DNA of 64,000 bases from Dipylidium caninum (taxonomy: Eukaryota > Platyhelminthes > Cestoda > Cyclophyllidea > Dipylidiidae), in the NCBI GenBank assembly GCA_017562135.1, contig QEYB01001046.1:744001-808000 (forward strand). The letters run 5' to 3'. Made by a program: the position numbers and the translations under genes. This document shows positions 1 through 12,900 of the stretch, piece after piece. Within the stretch, counting starts at the first letter, position 1. Each line of letters begins with the position of its first letter. The notes beneath the pieces were generated by a model. It did no database searches, had not been told where the DNA came from, and saw only the letters and a program-made list of their open reading frames with translations.

Positions 1-451
1 TTTATGCGTATTAACACACTTGCGGGGATTGTCGAGTCCTTCGAAGTTTCGCAACTTAGCACGGAAGGACTTTGAACGGATCCTGTGAACCCCGTTAGGT
101 TGCTTTGAGAGCACACAATCTAGGCCTGGACAACGTCAAATTCTGAGGAGGACATCACTTCATTAAAGCGCCTCTCTAGTCCTCCTCAACTATAGGTTAC
201 TTAGCTGGGACCGGTATAATGTCTTTGTGTAGGATTACCGGAATATGGGGGAAACCATTCAATCGCTGGGATCATGGGAATTCTGTTGTGTTTCCCAAGC
301 TATTTGGCTTCCTCCATACCGGTCAAAAAGTAACTCTGAAATAGATGTTCCTCCTTCACCCAAAACACCCATTTTCGACGACGTGAGATGTTACCTCAAC
401 AAAGCTGTGTTAATTAAACATTCGTGAGGAGTTAGGAGAAAGCTAAAATAC
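1..451. other. Intron of the nesprin gene running out of the window
   Basis: After the donor at 451 no minus-strand segment with spectrin-like coding could be found up to the left edge. I see no repeat or other feature. Confidence 0.6.
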
Positions 452-907
452 CTGCCAAAATTGCACGACATCCTGCTGAGCGTTTATAAGCGTCTCAAGA
501 GTTTCCAACTCTTCAACATAAGCCCTCAGGCTATGACCACGGCGAGAAAGAGTAGATCGGCAGTTATCGAAGGAAGACACTTCTTCGGCAAGAATACGTT
601 TTTCCAGGATCCTCACCAAATCCACCATCCAGGAAACTGCTTTGGACGCCTCCTCACACTTCGAGAGATGTTCAGCTACAGAGTTTTGTAATGCTTGTAT
701 TTCAATTAAGAGGCTTTCCCAGGACGAGCAAAGTGAGTCTCCATCAAGACAGTCATCTGGAGTAACGGAATTCGCCGAGATTTTGTTTTTAATACACTCT
801 TCCTTCAGACATTGTGAAAATTTTGTCCGACAAGTAACCACTTCGGCCTCGGCTTCTTTATTGAGGTTAAATCTGACTTTATTTCGATTGTGCGCCTCCA
901 AGAGGAG
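452..907 (-). CDS. SYNE1: Nesprin exon 35, last exon visible
   Basis: 152 codons, including CSSWESLLIEIQALQNSV and AVSWMVDLVRILEKRIL. Acceptor TTTTTTCAG, donor CAG|GTATTT. The gene continues left of the window. Confidence 0.86.
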
Positions 908-3900
908 CTGAAAAAACAAAAGACGACTGACTTCAAAGTCATCGTGTCTCATCAATGGCTGTTTTGGATGAAGACAAACCCACCTCTACGTTATTCCGTC
1001 GCATTCGAAGACTGTTGATCTTTTGGTCAACTGATGCCATATGGGTAGACGTGTGTTCGGCCATGGAACTTCTGCAAGTGTCCAGCTGTTTTGAAGCCTC
1101 GGAGAGCCAATCCTGGCAGGACTTCCGTGTTTGTCTCTGGTGTTTTAGGGCAACAGAAAGCCTATCGGCCGCCTCGTAGAGGTTCTGAAATAATCACGTA
1201 CTCATCAGAAGGCTGTTTCGGAGGATGTTGAAAGGATGGCATAAAGCAAAACGATTTGGCCTTTAAGCCTAGAGGGTATAACTGCGAGACATAACCGCCT
1301 GCTAGCAGCCTTTCCAAGCGGTACTGGGAAGTTATCATGGATTTTAAAAAAGCAGTGGCCAGTGTCTACTTAGGCGGTGACTTCGGAAGCAGACCCTATG
1401 TCCACATTTCCTCAAAAAAGCTAGGTTTTTCAGCTAGGTTAAGATTTTTGAGTGCATTTTGTTGGAGTCTATAAGTGGCTTCAATAGGATATAAACTTCC
1501 CACACTCACGGTAATCGAGGCGACTAGCAAAATCTTGGTTTCGTTTAGATCACTGAGGGTTTTGGCAGCATCCATTGTTCGAACAGCTGGAAGATCCACC
1601 ACCCACTTAATCTCCCTCTTCTCCCATTCAACGCCTTCACCCAACTCTTTCGGTAGTGGTTCAAATACAGGCAAATTCAGCCCGTCATCGCAAACTTCAA
1701 CTGTGAGAAGTTGTATGGCATCTTTCTCTGTTCCCAAAGCCTTCAGATCGGCAGGTAGACCGCTCTCGATATCATCCAATAATGTCTGTAACGAGAGATT
1801 TGTCGGACCCGTTGGCGCACCCAAAATGTGCTTATAACTTGTAGTGAATGCGTCGATATTCTTTGAAAATCGTTGTGCATTTCTGGAAAATTCGTTCACA
1901 TTTAGCCAGATTTTATCTAACACGGAATTTCGCTTCTCCGACAATTGCATGAAGGCATTCAGGAAGTTATTCAAACTCCTCAGACACGCACTTATTCTCG
2001 TTTCGCCAACTTCATTCTCTTCCACACAAAAAATGGTGAATTCTTCGTTGAGTTTTTGAACCTCAGGTGAAATTTCATTAAATTTGTCAGTGTATAGACA
2101 AATCTCCTTGATCCACGATACCATCTCCAAACTGGGTAATCCCAACTTGCAGGTGTCACGCAAGGCATTCCAACATCGCGTAGATTCATCGGCGAGAGAA
2201 GAAATCCAACTGTGGACGTTGAAAAGGTCGCGAATTAACGTAGTCTGATGATCGGCCATCCGCATCCAGCGCTCTTGCTGACTGTCGGTGGCCTGACGCC
2301 AAAATGTCAGGTTTTGACGCAGATTCCGCAGTTGGGAGGCAGTCTCCGGTGGTACAGAGAAGGGGTCTTCGCTGTTGGACGTTAACTTGTCCAGGTCATC
2401 CGAGAGTTGTTTCACCGACTCAATATGACCGTCAATTTCATTTAACCTGACCTGCGAAAATTAGTGCACAGGGAATTGTATTTCACACGATGAAATTTCT
2501 TTGGGAATTGGAAGTTTCAAAGAACAACTTACCTCAAAGAAGTGCATGATCTCGCGTTTCTTTCCCAAAGTGGTCGGAGAATTCTCGATGACTGGAGTTG
2601 CTTCTGTACCAAAGTGACGCAACCAGGCATCTTCTGAAAAAATTTTTTGGGAGAATTCACTCAGATTATGCAGAAATTTTTGCAAATTTTCCATCCTATC
2701 AACCACTTTTGCTTCAGTTTTTTTTAACTCTTCCGACAGCTTCCCAACAATGCGATCTGCAATTTGATCCTCCGGTTGTGGCAATAGAGCAACCCACTTC
2801 TTCAACCTGTCGATCAACTCCTTAACAGTAGCCAATTCGATGTTTAAAAAGTCGTTGAAACAAGTCTGCTGCCACCCCAGTGAAATGCCGGCCTCCTCGC
2901 GAAAGAGGAGGCTGTTGGCACGATCTGAGAGCTTTTCCGTGGCGTTGATGGCCGAGTTAACATCCTCGAGAGCAGCCTGGGTGGTTCTGAGGACTTCGTG
3001 CTCACCGTTAACCACGGTTTGGCAGTGTTCGATCAGATCAGCATAAGCATCGGCTAACTCCAATTCCAGTCCTCGAATAACGGGAGGCCTCAGCCTTGGA
3101 TGGAGGGGCACCCTTCAGTTTGCCCAGTTCCTCAGTTGTCGAGAGAACAAGTTTCCGCTGAGTCACTGATTCGCTATGGAGGTTCTAAAAGAAAGATCTT
3201 TCAAGATTTGATGGTGCTCTCGCCCTCATCTTTAATATCGAAATCTATAACCTAGGAAACAGTTGCATCATCCCACGAACTTCACGATAATTAGTCTGTT
3301 GATATCCTGAAATTAATGACAAAACAGGCCACTAGGTCGTATAAGGGCGCTGAGGAATGAGAGCTTATGATATTGTACGGCCCTCGCCCCACAATCTCTA
3401 CAATGTCTAAGGACGTACTATTTAGAGTCCTACCGGTGAAATTCAACACAAACATGCAATATATAGGCTCTTGCCATAGGGAAAGACACCCGGAACGCAG
3501 AAATCTTCTAAAAGGCCTCAAAACAAGTTATTTCGTCGTCTTGAAGGGATAGGCACCTACCGTTAGTTTCGACAACCGCAAAGCTCTAGCTTCAGTCAGA
3601 CTGTTCCATCCATCAGTCAACAGCCGCAGTTCTTCGACTTCCATTGGAGGCCTATTCGCTTGTTCAATTTGGCTTGCTCACTATTGTGTTTATCTTGTCC
3701 TTAGCTTCGTGAATCCAGGCAAGCATCGTCGTGAACGCGTTAACAGCATCTTGAATGGCACTAAGTGCTAACTCGGCCGTTCCACGTGCATTCATTGCAC
3801 TAATCACGAGGTCACTCCAGCGGTCCTGAATAGCCTGGGCCGATATGGGCAGAAACTCCTCATTCGACTGTGTGGTCGCCACCAAATTCTCCAGTTCTTT

Positions 3901-6900
3901 GGTCTGGAAATCGCACAGGCGTCGCTCGATTGCCGTCACTTTGCATATGAGGTCCTGTGTATCCGTCGCCCAAGTCTTGATGTCGTCTCGGAGACTTGCT
4001 AAATTCAAACTCTCGCCCAGATCCTTCTCTATTTTATCGAGAAGATCACGACACACGTGTAATTCATCATGATAGAGATCACCTCTAGTCAGCTGCATCT
4101 CTAGTCCACTCTGATAGCCTGCAATGTTCTTCTGACAGGTGTTGAACTTCTCCCGTAACCGCTGTATTTCCGACTTGAAGTGATGGGCAGCGGAGCACTT
4201 AGAAGCCGCAGTAGGGGCGATGTCGTTTATAGCCGACAAGAAGTCATCCAGCGCGATTTGAGTAGTGTTGAATTTACTTTCAATATTTTCGTTTTTCAGC
4301 TCTTCTTCAATTTGCCAAAAGAGCGACTGTTCAACAAGAATATCGTTGCGGAGGGAAGTCCACTCCTCATCGGTCAGCCGGCAAACATCAGGAGTAGTGA
4401 ATTCATCGACATAAACCTTCTCCGAAATCCGTGTCTCAAACTTATTGAGGACATCAATCAAACTTCTATAGGTGTTGGATAGAACGAGGCAGAGTTTGAT
4501 GTACTTTTCTGAAGACATTCTTAAGTTTCTCAATTTGACAAGCGTTTCCTTCGCCTCATCCGTTAGGCGAGGAGAACTGGTACCGTCATTCACCGTTTCA
4601 ATAGCTTCTTCTAGCTCACGTGAGAGTCCTATTAGTGATGGGAGGATGTTGGAAAATTGAAGAACAACCTCCTCAAGCATCTCCAGGATCGGCTCAGACG
4701 TAACGGGTTTAAGATTCTCCCAAGTTGAGAGCTCCACAATTTCCCACTCCGACGCGTTAAATCGTCGATTAACACTCTCCATCGAGCGTCTGAACGCTTG
4801 TATTACCGCTTCTTTTTCTTCAGCCTCCTTCACTTTTTCCGAAATCAAGTCCAGACGAGTGGTAACACACGTGTGAACCCATTGCAAGCGCCTTCGAGAG
4901 TCAAGAAGACGAACAAACATTTCGGGAGTATTTTCACTATCTACAGGCAAATCTTTCTCATAATCGAGCTCGGCCGAAGTGAATAATTCCTTCAAAATGG
5001 ACTGATGCACCTCCACATCTGTTAGTCTTTGCTACAACCAAAAAAGGTCAAATCATAATTTCAGAGAATGGAGAGCGAATAAAATAACAATACCCACCTT
5101 ATATGTCGTAACCAGTGCTAGTTTTTCCCACAAGAACATATCGTCACTCGTTGTAATGAATGTATCGTTCTGGTCTACCGCAGGAATATGCCAAGCCGTT
5201 TCGCAATTGGTGAGCCACTCAATGAAACGGGAACCATTATCGTTGAACATCGAGCTGGCGGTCAGCTGAACCTCAGCCTGCTCTTTCAACATATTCAACT
5301 GACTGAGGTATTGCGTCAACTCCCCCTTAACTTCCTCCACCGTTTCTGTGAGAACATTGTGGAATTGCGGAAAAGATTGTGTTATGTGCCGAATGTTGGA
5401 GCGAAAATAGGGAACTTGACGAATGTTATTCGCCCAACGGCCGACCTCCGTGGCATCTGTCAGGAGGTCTGACTTCGCTTGTTCCATGACATCCACCAGT
5501 CGTTTTCCATCGGTGAAACCTAAAACAAGGTTCTGAAGAAGGCAAATGACCTAAATACAATTCGAAAAATAATATGTTATTCGTTGAATAATGTGGTTAC
5601 TCACTTGTATGAGCATAAGGTACATTTCCGCCTCATCTTTGTCGAGGGACGAAGAGCTTTCAACATCCTTGGATTTGGACCTAAGTGTGTTTTCGGACTG
5701 GAGGAGCCACGTACGTGCCTCCTTAACCCTGTGCTCATACTGCTTGAAGTCGGTAATTAGCAGAGAAATGCGGTCATTGGCATCATCCGCGGTTTTTACT
5801 AGCCAGTGGATCTTTTTGTCAAAAAAAGCAATCTCAGTGGAGAAAGGAGGAACACTTTCGTGCAAAGGCGGTGCAAGTTGTTTAGCGTCCTTCCCGAGGA
5901 CGGAGATAAGAGAAGTTGCTTTCGAGATAGCTGCTAGTATGGTAGAGTGAGACTGTTGACTGAGGGACTGAACTGCTAGCAGCTCCGACCTCAACGGCTC
6001 CAGATCACTTTTGATTGACTAAAATGGGCAAAAGATGCGTACGATCAGCAGAAGTCTCAACATGGTGCGTGTTCCATTGCTCCTCTCTCGTTTTCTTTAG
6101 AACCGGATGGCGATTTTCATGTCCGAATAAGCAGCCTTAACCCATTACAATTAGAGTAATTTAATCTCTAGATCTGTGAGGTACCGACAAAACAATATAA
6201 GCAATTGGTGGTTCGGCGAATTCAAGAAGAAGTCCTAATTTTTAGGATATGCTGTTCATCCGACTCAGGAATGTCCGTCCAGTATCCTTGACGCAACTGA
6301 AACTCACTCCTTCCAGACACGCAACAAATTTCCCATGAGGTGGGGAATATAATTACGGGTGTGAAGAAGGGGATTGTTCATTTTCAGCTGTATTGACTTG
6401 ACAAAAGCTTTAGAGATGTGACTTCCTCATATAACATTGTCCTTTTGTGCAATAGAATTTACTAGGATGTATAAGTTTAAGGTCAAATTTTATTTCACCT
6501 CTTTGGCAACTCGCAGTCAATCATCTTTGCACAGAATTCGAACTATGCCGAGCGTGCGCTTACGGAGAATTGAGAGAGAGTAGTCTCGCATTTGGGGAGC
6601 TCGAACGACTCCTCCAAGCTGGCGAAGGCCGCTTCCAAGCGTCCGTCCATCTCACGTAATCCCGTCTCCAACCGCACTGCTGTCTCAAAAGCCTCCTCCA
6701 AAAGAGGCTGCAGTTCACCCACGTGGATGGCATATTCAATGAGATTCTGCCTCAACGAAGCTATCATAGTTCTATTCTTTTTGTTGAACGCCTCGTCACA
6801 GACATTGGAAGCCCAAAGGACCGTGTTCAAAGTGAGACGAGCGCTGAATAATCCGGTGCAAATCGACGAGACATGACAATTCTGATTCCAAGTTGTCAAT

Positions 6901-9900
6901 GCACTTCTGGGAATTCTAGTGTGAAATGAGAAAAACGGGCGAGGTGGGTACATAAGAAACAACTCTATTGCGAGAGTGTGTCGGTTAACATGGAGTACTC
7001 GACAAAAAGCCACATTTCAAAGGTAAAGACAACGACCAACCTGAATGGCTTGTTTCCTGTCAATAAAAAAGCTCGGCATGACTTCGCGTTGCTCAGTTTT
7101 CAGAAGAAGCGGCAGTTTAACAAAATTTCTCAATTTTACTACACCCACAGACAAATCATCAAGTTCACTTGACCAGGCCGAGGCAGCATCCGAATGCACT
7201 TTTGTCATTCGTTTGGAAATGCCTTCAGCACACCTTTTAATCAGGGTTTCTACAGATGATAGCCTAAAACTCAGATTGGCACAGTATTTTGAAAGACTGT
7301 CTAAATGTTCCCTTGCTTTATCCTCTGCCTGCACCTGCTGCTCTGCCGCCTTCTCTCCCGCCGCGTGATCTCGCAACAACTTTTCTGTGTTTTAGGTGCA
7401 TTCTGAAGGCATCTCGGTTGAAACAACGACTGGAAAGCACCTCAACTCGGGCAACCATGTCTATATAATCGCTTCGAATGTGTTGAACCTCCTCTAAGGC
7501 TTGAGCCAGGAGTTCCATAATGTCTACCCATTCTTTGGACGAGACTGACAGAGGCGACGAGGGTGCACTCTGCAGGTTAATTTTATCCAAGCGATCGATG
7601 AGAGCTTGGAGATCCGTGGATTCACGCGAAAGCTCCTGACTCAGAGCACTGTCTTGATCGCGATACGCACACCAAAGATCCTCCATGCCGCTAGCAGCGT
7701 CGACCAAATCACTAAAGCGCGTTGAGATCGACTTAATCTGTGACTCGAAAACGGAGCTAAGAATTTCGGTGTCAGAAGTGACCTCTAGTTGTGTTAGTTC
7801 AATCATTTTGGCGTAGTGTTCGCGCTCCACGTTGAAGACATCTAATAGTTCGGTAGGATCTTCGACCGTCTCGGCCAACTGTACTGCTTCGGGAATGGCA
7901 GATTCGTTGGCAGAAATGGAAAGTAGATGAGTGGCTGACTGCACTCTGGGCAGAAGATTATCAATCCACGCACAAATGTGATTGAGGTTGGTTTCGATCA
8001 GTGTCATCGTTTGATACTTATCCTCTAAATGCTCTATAGCCTCGTCCACTACATCAGAGAGGCAGTGACACCTCGCAACTATTCTATTTCTTATTGTGTC
8101 CTCCTCTAGCCGCTCCTGGCTCGGTTTCGCATTCTCTGTGCTCATAAGTGCCTCGAAGGCACATATAGCTGCCGAGCTGCATTGCTGTAAATGCATCAAC
8201 TTCGGGGACAAATGTGTCCGCAAGTAGGTACGAGCTTTCGACAGCCTAGCCAGCAAATTGTAGAGATCTTTTGACGATAACACCACTCGTAGAAGATTCT
8301 CTAAGTCTGACTTGTACGACATTTCCACTTTCAGACTGTTAACTCCTGTTATGTCATCGCCAGCCAGTAATTCTGACGAGATCTCCACACCCAGTAGATT
8401 AGTAGCCAAATTACTAACGGTCCTGAAACCGATTTGTAATTCCACCTCCTTTATAACATCGTTCGCCTCCTTAATCGCTTTCTCCCGATTGTCATAGGCC
8501 TTAATTAGTCTATCCACCTGATAGGCGACTTCCGAGAGTCGTATTGAGGCATCAAGTAAAACCGTCCGGTTGGCATCAAGTAGAGTTCGCACGGCTAAGG
8601 TTCGGGATGATGCCATTTCCATCAACTTCTCACCGTCCTTTCGTAAATCCAGTACGCGAGAGATAAGGGGAAGATCGGCCGTATTTTCAACTTCTGAAGG
8701 TGCTTCAAAAGCCTTTTGCCATTCCTTCAATTGAGTGGTGATTTCGCTTAACCTCTTGTGATTTCCCGGTCTGTCTAAACGCGTGTCCACTAGGTCTACC
8801 GCATTCTTCACCAGAGAAAAGGTCTTTTCCAGAAACTCCTTAGTATTCTTTCCGAATTCGTCACTCCCTTTGGCAAAGTGGAGCCAGTTTGCGCAATAGA
8901 CTTCGAGAGAGTTCCAGTGAGCCATCAAGCTAGACTTTAGGCGATCACAATCACTGACTATTCGACCCACATCGACGTAGAAGCTGAACGGTTCAAGCGA
9001 GGAGGTAGCAGCCAAAACCTCGTCCCGTCTTCCAGTCACAAAAAATATCCCTGCCGCAATCGAGGCTGTATCCAATTCTTGTGGTGTGTAATCCGACTCA
9101 AAGCACACTTCTTCTTTAATATCCTGAAAGAAATCCGGAATTTTGGGACGATCTGAGGTTAGCTTATAACCCAAGACTTCAACTTTAGCTGCATTGACTG
9201 CCTTTAACCATCCAACACAATCGCTTTGAAAGCTCAGCTCAACTGGAATAATTTTCACAAACTTGGCCACTTCTTCATCCTTCGGAAGTTCTGCAAGAAT
9301 TTCTACAGTTGAGCCTGTCTGAACCAGTTGTTCCTGAAGAGAACGAAGACCCCGCAACTTGCCAAACCACTCAGCTCGAGTTTGCTCGTATGCGAGGCTC
9401 ACTTCACAGATATACTGACGTTTCAGAGCACGCAATGCGACGAGACTCATTTCACGCAGAAGATATTGCAGTCGATCTCGAGCAGTCGCCTCTTCCGTGT
9501 CGAACTGCCCGACTCGGGCCAATAGAGAATCTATGGTTGTTCTCAAGGGACCGGTTATCTCGGTGAAAAGAGACTTCAGTTCAGAAAGTGCTTCTGTTAA
9601 ATTTATGTATCCATCAACTGCCTTCTCAGCTGCGGAATCTAAATCCTTTGTGTGCTTGGAATCGTCTAATGGAATAGAATTTCAAAAATGCAAATTAGCT
9701 TCGTCGGTGGATAAGAGGAACTATTTGTTTCTCGAGTAATATCCTGGAGTGGCCAATAGAATAACTTTGAATTATATTAAATTGAGATGGTGCTTTCTTT
9801 GGCCCGAATGCATGACTTTTGGCGCTTAAGATGTGTTCTTTTGGAAGCTACAGTCATATAGAGACCTTGGAGTGAAAACTGGCAGCGTTAGTAACTTAAG

Positions 9901-12900
9901 TCTATGTCCGCAGATTAGAAGTTATAGAAAGAAATTGTTTTTCTTCTCCGCTCTTATCAGGTCGTCAGCAGACGAGGTAGACGGAAAGACTCGATGTGCG
10001 TTTGGGATACAAGCAAGAAAAATAATCTGCAACACTGCAGTCTTCACAGCTATCTCCGCAGTTGTTGATCACACATTTTTTAATCTCTGAGTTACGCTAA
10101 TGCTGCTACCTTGAGCTCTCGAATTTGCACTGAATTTGAATAGCCATTTGCCCCTCATTTGGTGCGCCCAGTTCTCTATTGCAATTCCACACCAATCCCC
10201 AGAAGCACTTTAAAACAATGGGTTTTGTAGTTTACGTTCTCCGGGAGGCAGCGATTCCCGTAGACTGGGATCATTAAACAGGCTTATGTTGCTACAATTA
10301 CTGCACAATACACCCAAATGATTAGAGCGTCGGAATGTGGTGCTCATCAAACCTCCAAATTGAGTCATCGGCATCACTATCAGCGGACTGTTTCCTTCAG
10401 TGGCAGGGGAGAAAGGACGAGTGAAGGGTGGAGGAGTCGGGCTTTTGCGTGTGTAGGGTGGAGGACGAATAAAGTGTTTCCGGGAAAGTGTCACAAACTT
10501 GGCTGTGCATGTATGCGCTTACATGCATTTCCTGTGTGCCGCCCAGTCGCGCACTCCTGCCACAAGATCGTGGGCTCACGTGCATGTGCGCACGGACATG
10601 CCCAAAATGAGACTTTTTACTCCGACTTTCTCTGCTGGCCAAGACGCAGTGTCGCCATAACTCATGGTGGGTAGTCTAAGTCCACTGCCCTACCCGAATA
10701 TAACTGTACAAAACTGGTCCAACACCATTGACAAGATCTCCCGTACCAAACATCAGGTGAAAAATGAGGTATGTCATGGTCTCCACCACAAGTAAGGGCT
10801 AAGAAAGTATGTGAGTCCGTATAATAACGTCATCTAGTAGTTCTTTGGAACTGCACGACAGAAGTCCAGTGCAGGGTCTAGCTGGATCGTAGTGTTACGA
10901 TGGATGCCACTCTAAATTGGTTGTATTTGAAAGATGGAGAGGAGGTTGTACATAGACACAACACTGGTCGTTGCGGTTCTTCGACTCTTCCCGTTCTGAG
11001 CATTTAATTAACAAAATAAGTTCATTAAACCCATTATAAACTTGAAACGAAGAAGCGCTCCAAATTACATTTCATATTGTCAAATAGACTTTTCAACTTT
11101 TGAGAGATATATCCTACGGACGAAGGTGTCACTCAATTTTCTTACAGTAGTTGTCAATCCTAACCATCAAAAGTCGGGAGTGATGGGTCGAACTGCTTAA
11201 AATATTTCAAGTAGTAAGATCGCGGTGCAAAATTGAAAGCGTGTTTAGACACTTCTCTATACCGGTGACTAACCGAATGATGTACATGGGTACATTAGAC
11301 GGCAAGGGGAGACCAAGGAAGACAGGCAATAAATGGTCCTCCCTGGAGGATCCGCACTTCCACATAAAAGCACAGCATTAAGCCAAAGTGAAAGAACGCA
11401 CCAACATGTGGTCGGAGGGTAGACTGAGTGCCACGAGGAGCCAAAAGTATGGGTGCAGAGGGTATCCAGATCCCTGTGATTTTTGCTAACCGCTTTTCCG
11501 TCATGGAGACCATGTGGACGAGACGTTCCACGTCATTGGCAAACTTATCCTGCGCATCCAACTCCCCCTCCAACTTGGTGTTCATTTCTTGCAGCATAAA
11601 ATAGAGGCTCTGTATCTGGTCGCCAACCATGGTGTACCTCCGTGACACGGCGTGCTGTGTCGATTCCATGGCACTGCGGTCGTCCTTGGTGCCACTGGAG
11701 ATCAGGGATAGCACTGTCTCCGTTTGTGGCCGCAGAGCCTTCCAACGTGCCTTCAGCAGTCGCGCCTGCTCCAGTTGAAACGCTGCCTGGTTGGCACGTC
11801 TAGTTGTGGCCGCACAGGCGTCTATGGGCTCGCGCTCCACATTATCAGCCAATTGCTGCATCTCTGTACAGATAACGTCCATTTCATTGGACCACATGCA
11901 CCAATCAGTGATGAGGGCGTCTATGTATGAGACCTGTGTTGATAGCCAATCATCAGCTGTTTCCCAACGTTGCAAAAGTTTGAGGTCGACAGTCTTTATA
12001 AAAAAAGTTAAAAGTAAAGTTACACTGTATAACGATTTGGAAAATCACTTTAAATAAAAAGGCCTTTGGGTACGTGAAGATCTATTGAACGGGGCTACGG
12101 AATACGATCAGAGTAGCGGGTAGCTGTTAATCACACACTTATTAATATTTGATTAAGACACCCACTGATGTCTGATTTTTCAGTAATTGATATACGCGTT
12201 CTAACATTGTTACTAATAACCGTCAGACGATTTGGGCCACTCCAGAACAGACACCACCAGATAGCGCTGTGATAGTAAGGAATGTTGTTTTTTACAGACA
12301 TGGAATTGAGTGTGGGGTGGATGAACAACTCAAGTCTACCCAATCTCTACACTAATACCTCTGCAAAACTTAGAGCACAATAAAGCATAGAATGCTAAAT
12401 GTTGTATGCAGCTACTTAGCATCTAAATTACTGGAGTCGACTGCTCAAGGCAATCAGTGGGTTCATTTTCATTGCAATTCAGGTCCAGAAACCACGTTAT
12501 CTGACCCCAATGGATATCTAAGCAGGGCTTAGAAATGGCAGGCGCAAGACATGCCTGTTAGTCGACTACTCAATCTTACTGACGAGCATTTTAGAGCTCG
12601 AGGTTTCTCGCGTCGTGCTATTTGGACGGAGATACGAGGCAGGAGATGGTTAGTCATGGTTCGCACTCCAACTGGGACGTTCCCATCAAACTTAAGCTCT
12701 CTCTCTCTTCCTAGCATTCATCACACAACTTACAACAAGTTGTGGAACTTTCTTCAAGAAAGAAGTAAGTTCACGCATCCGTGAGGTGGCAGCATCGACT
12801 TCCGTTTGTGCTCCCGTGACCAGTGATTTTAGTCGTTCCTGGACTTCCCTCGCTTGTTCAAGGTCCAAGAAGGAGACCTCAGCATCTCGGCCACTCTCCA

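Noticed and set aside
1396..1509. Extension of nesprin exon 33 to the stop at 1396
   Set aside because: The strong donor ACC|GTGAGTGTG at 1510 gives the phase 0 needed by exon 34. The extension ends in a stop.
10210..10674. Open frames on both strands in the nesprin intron
   Set aside because: No spectrin pattern, no suitable splice phases, and the opposite strand is equally open.
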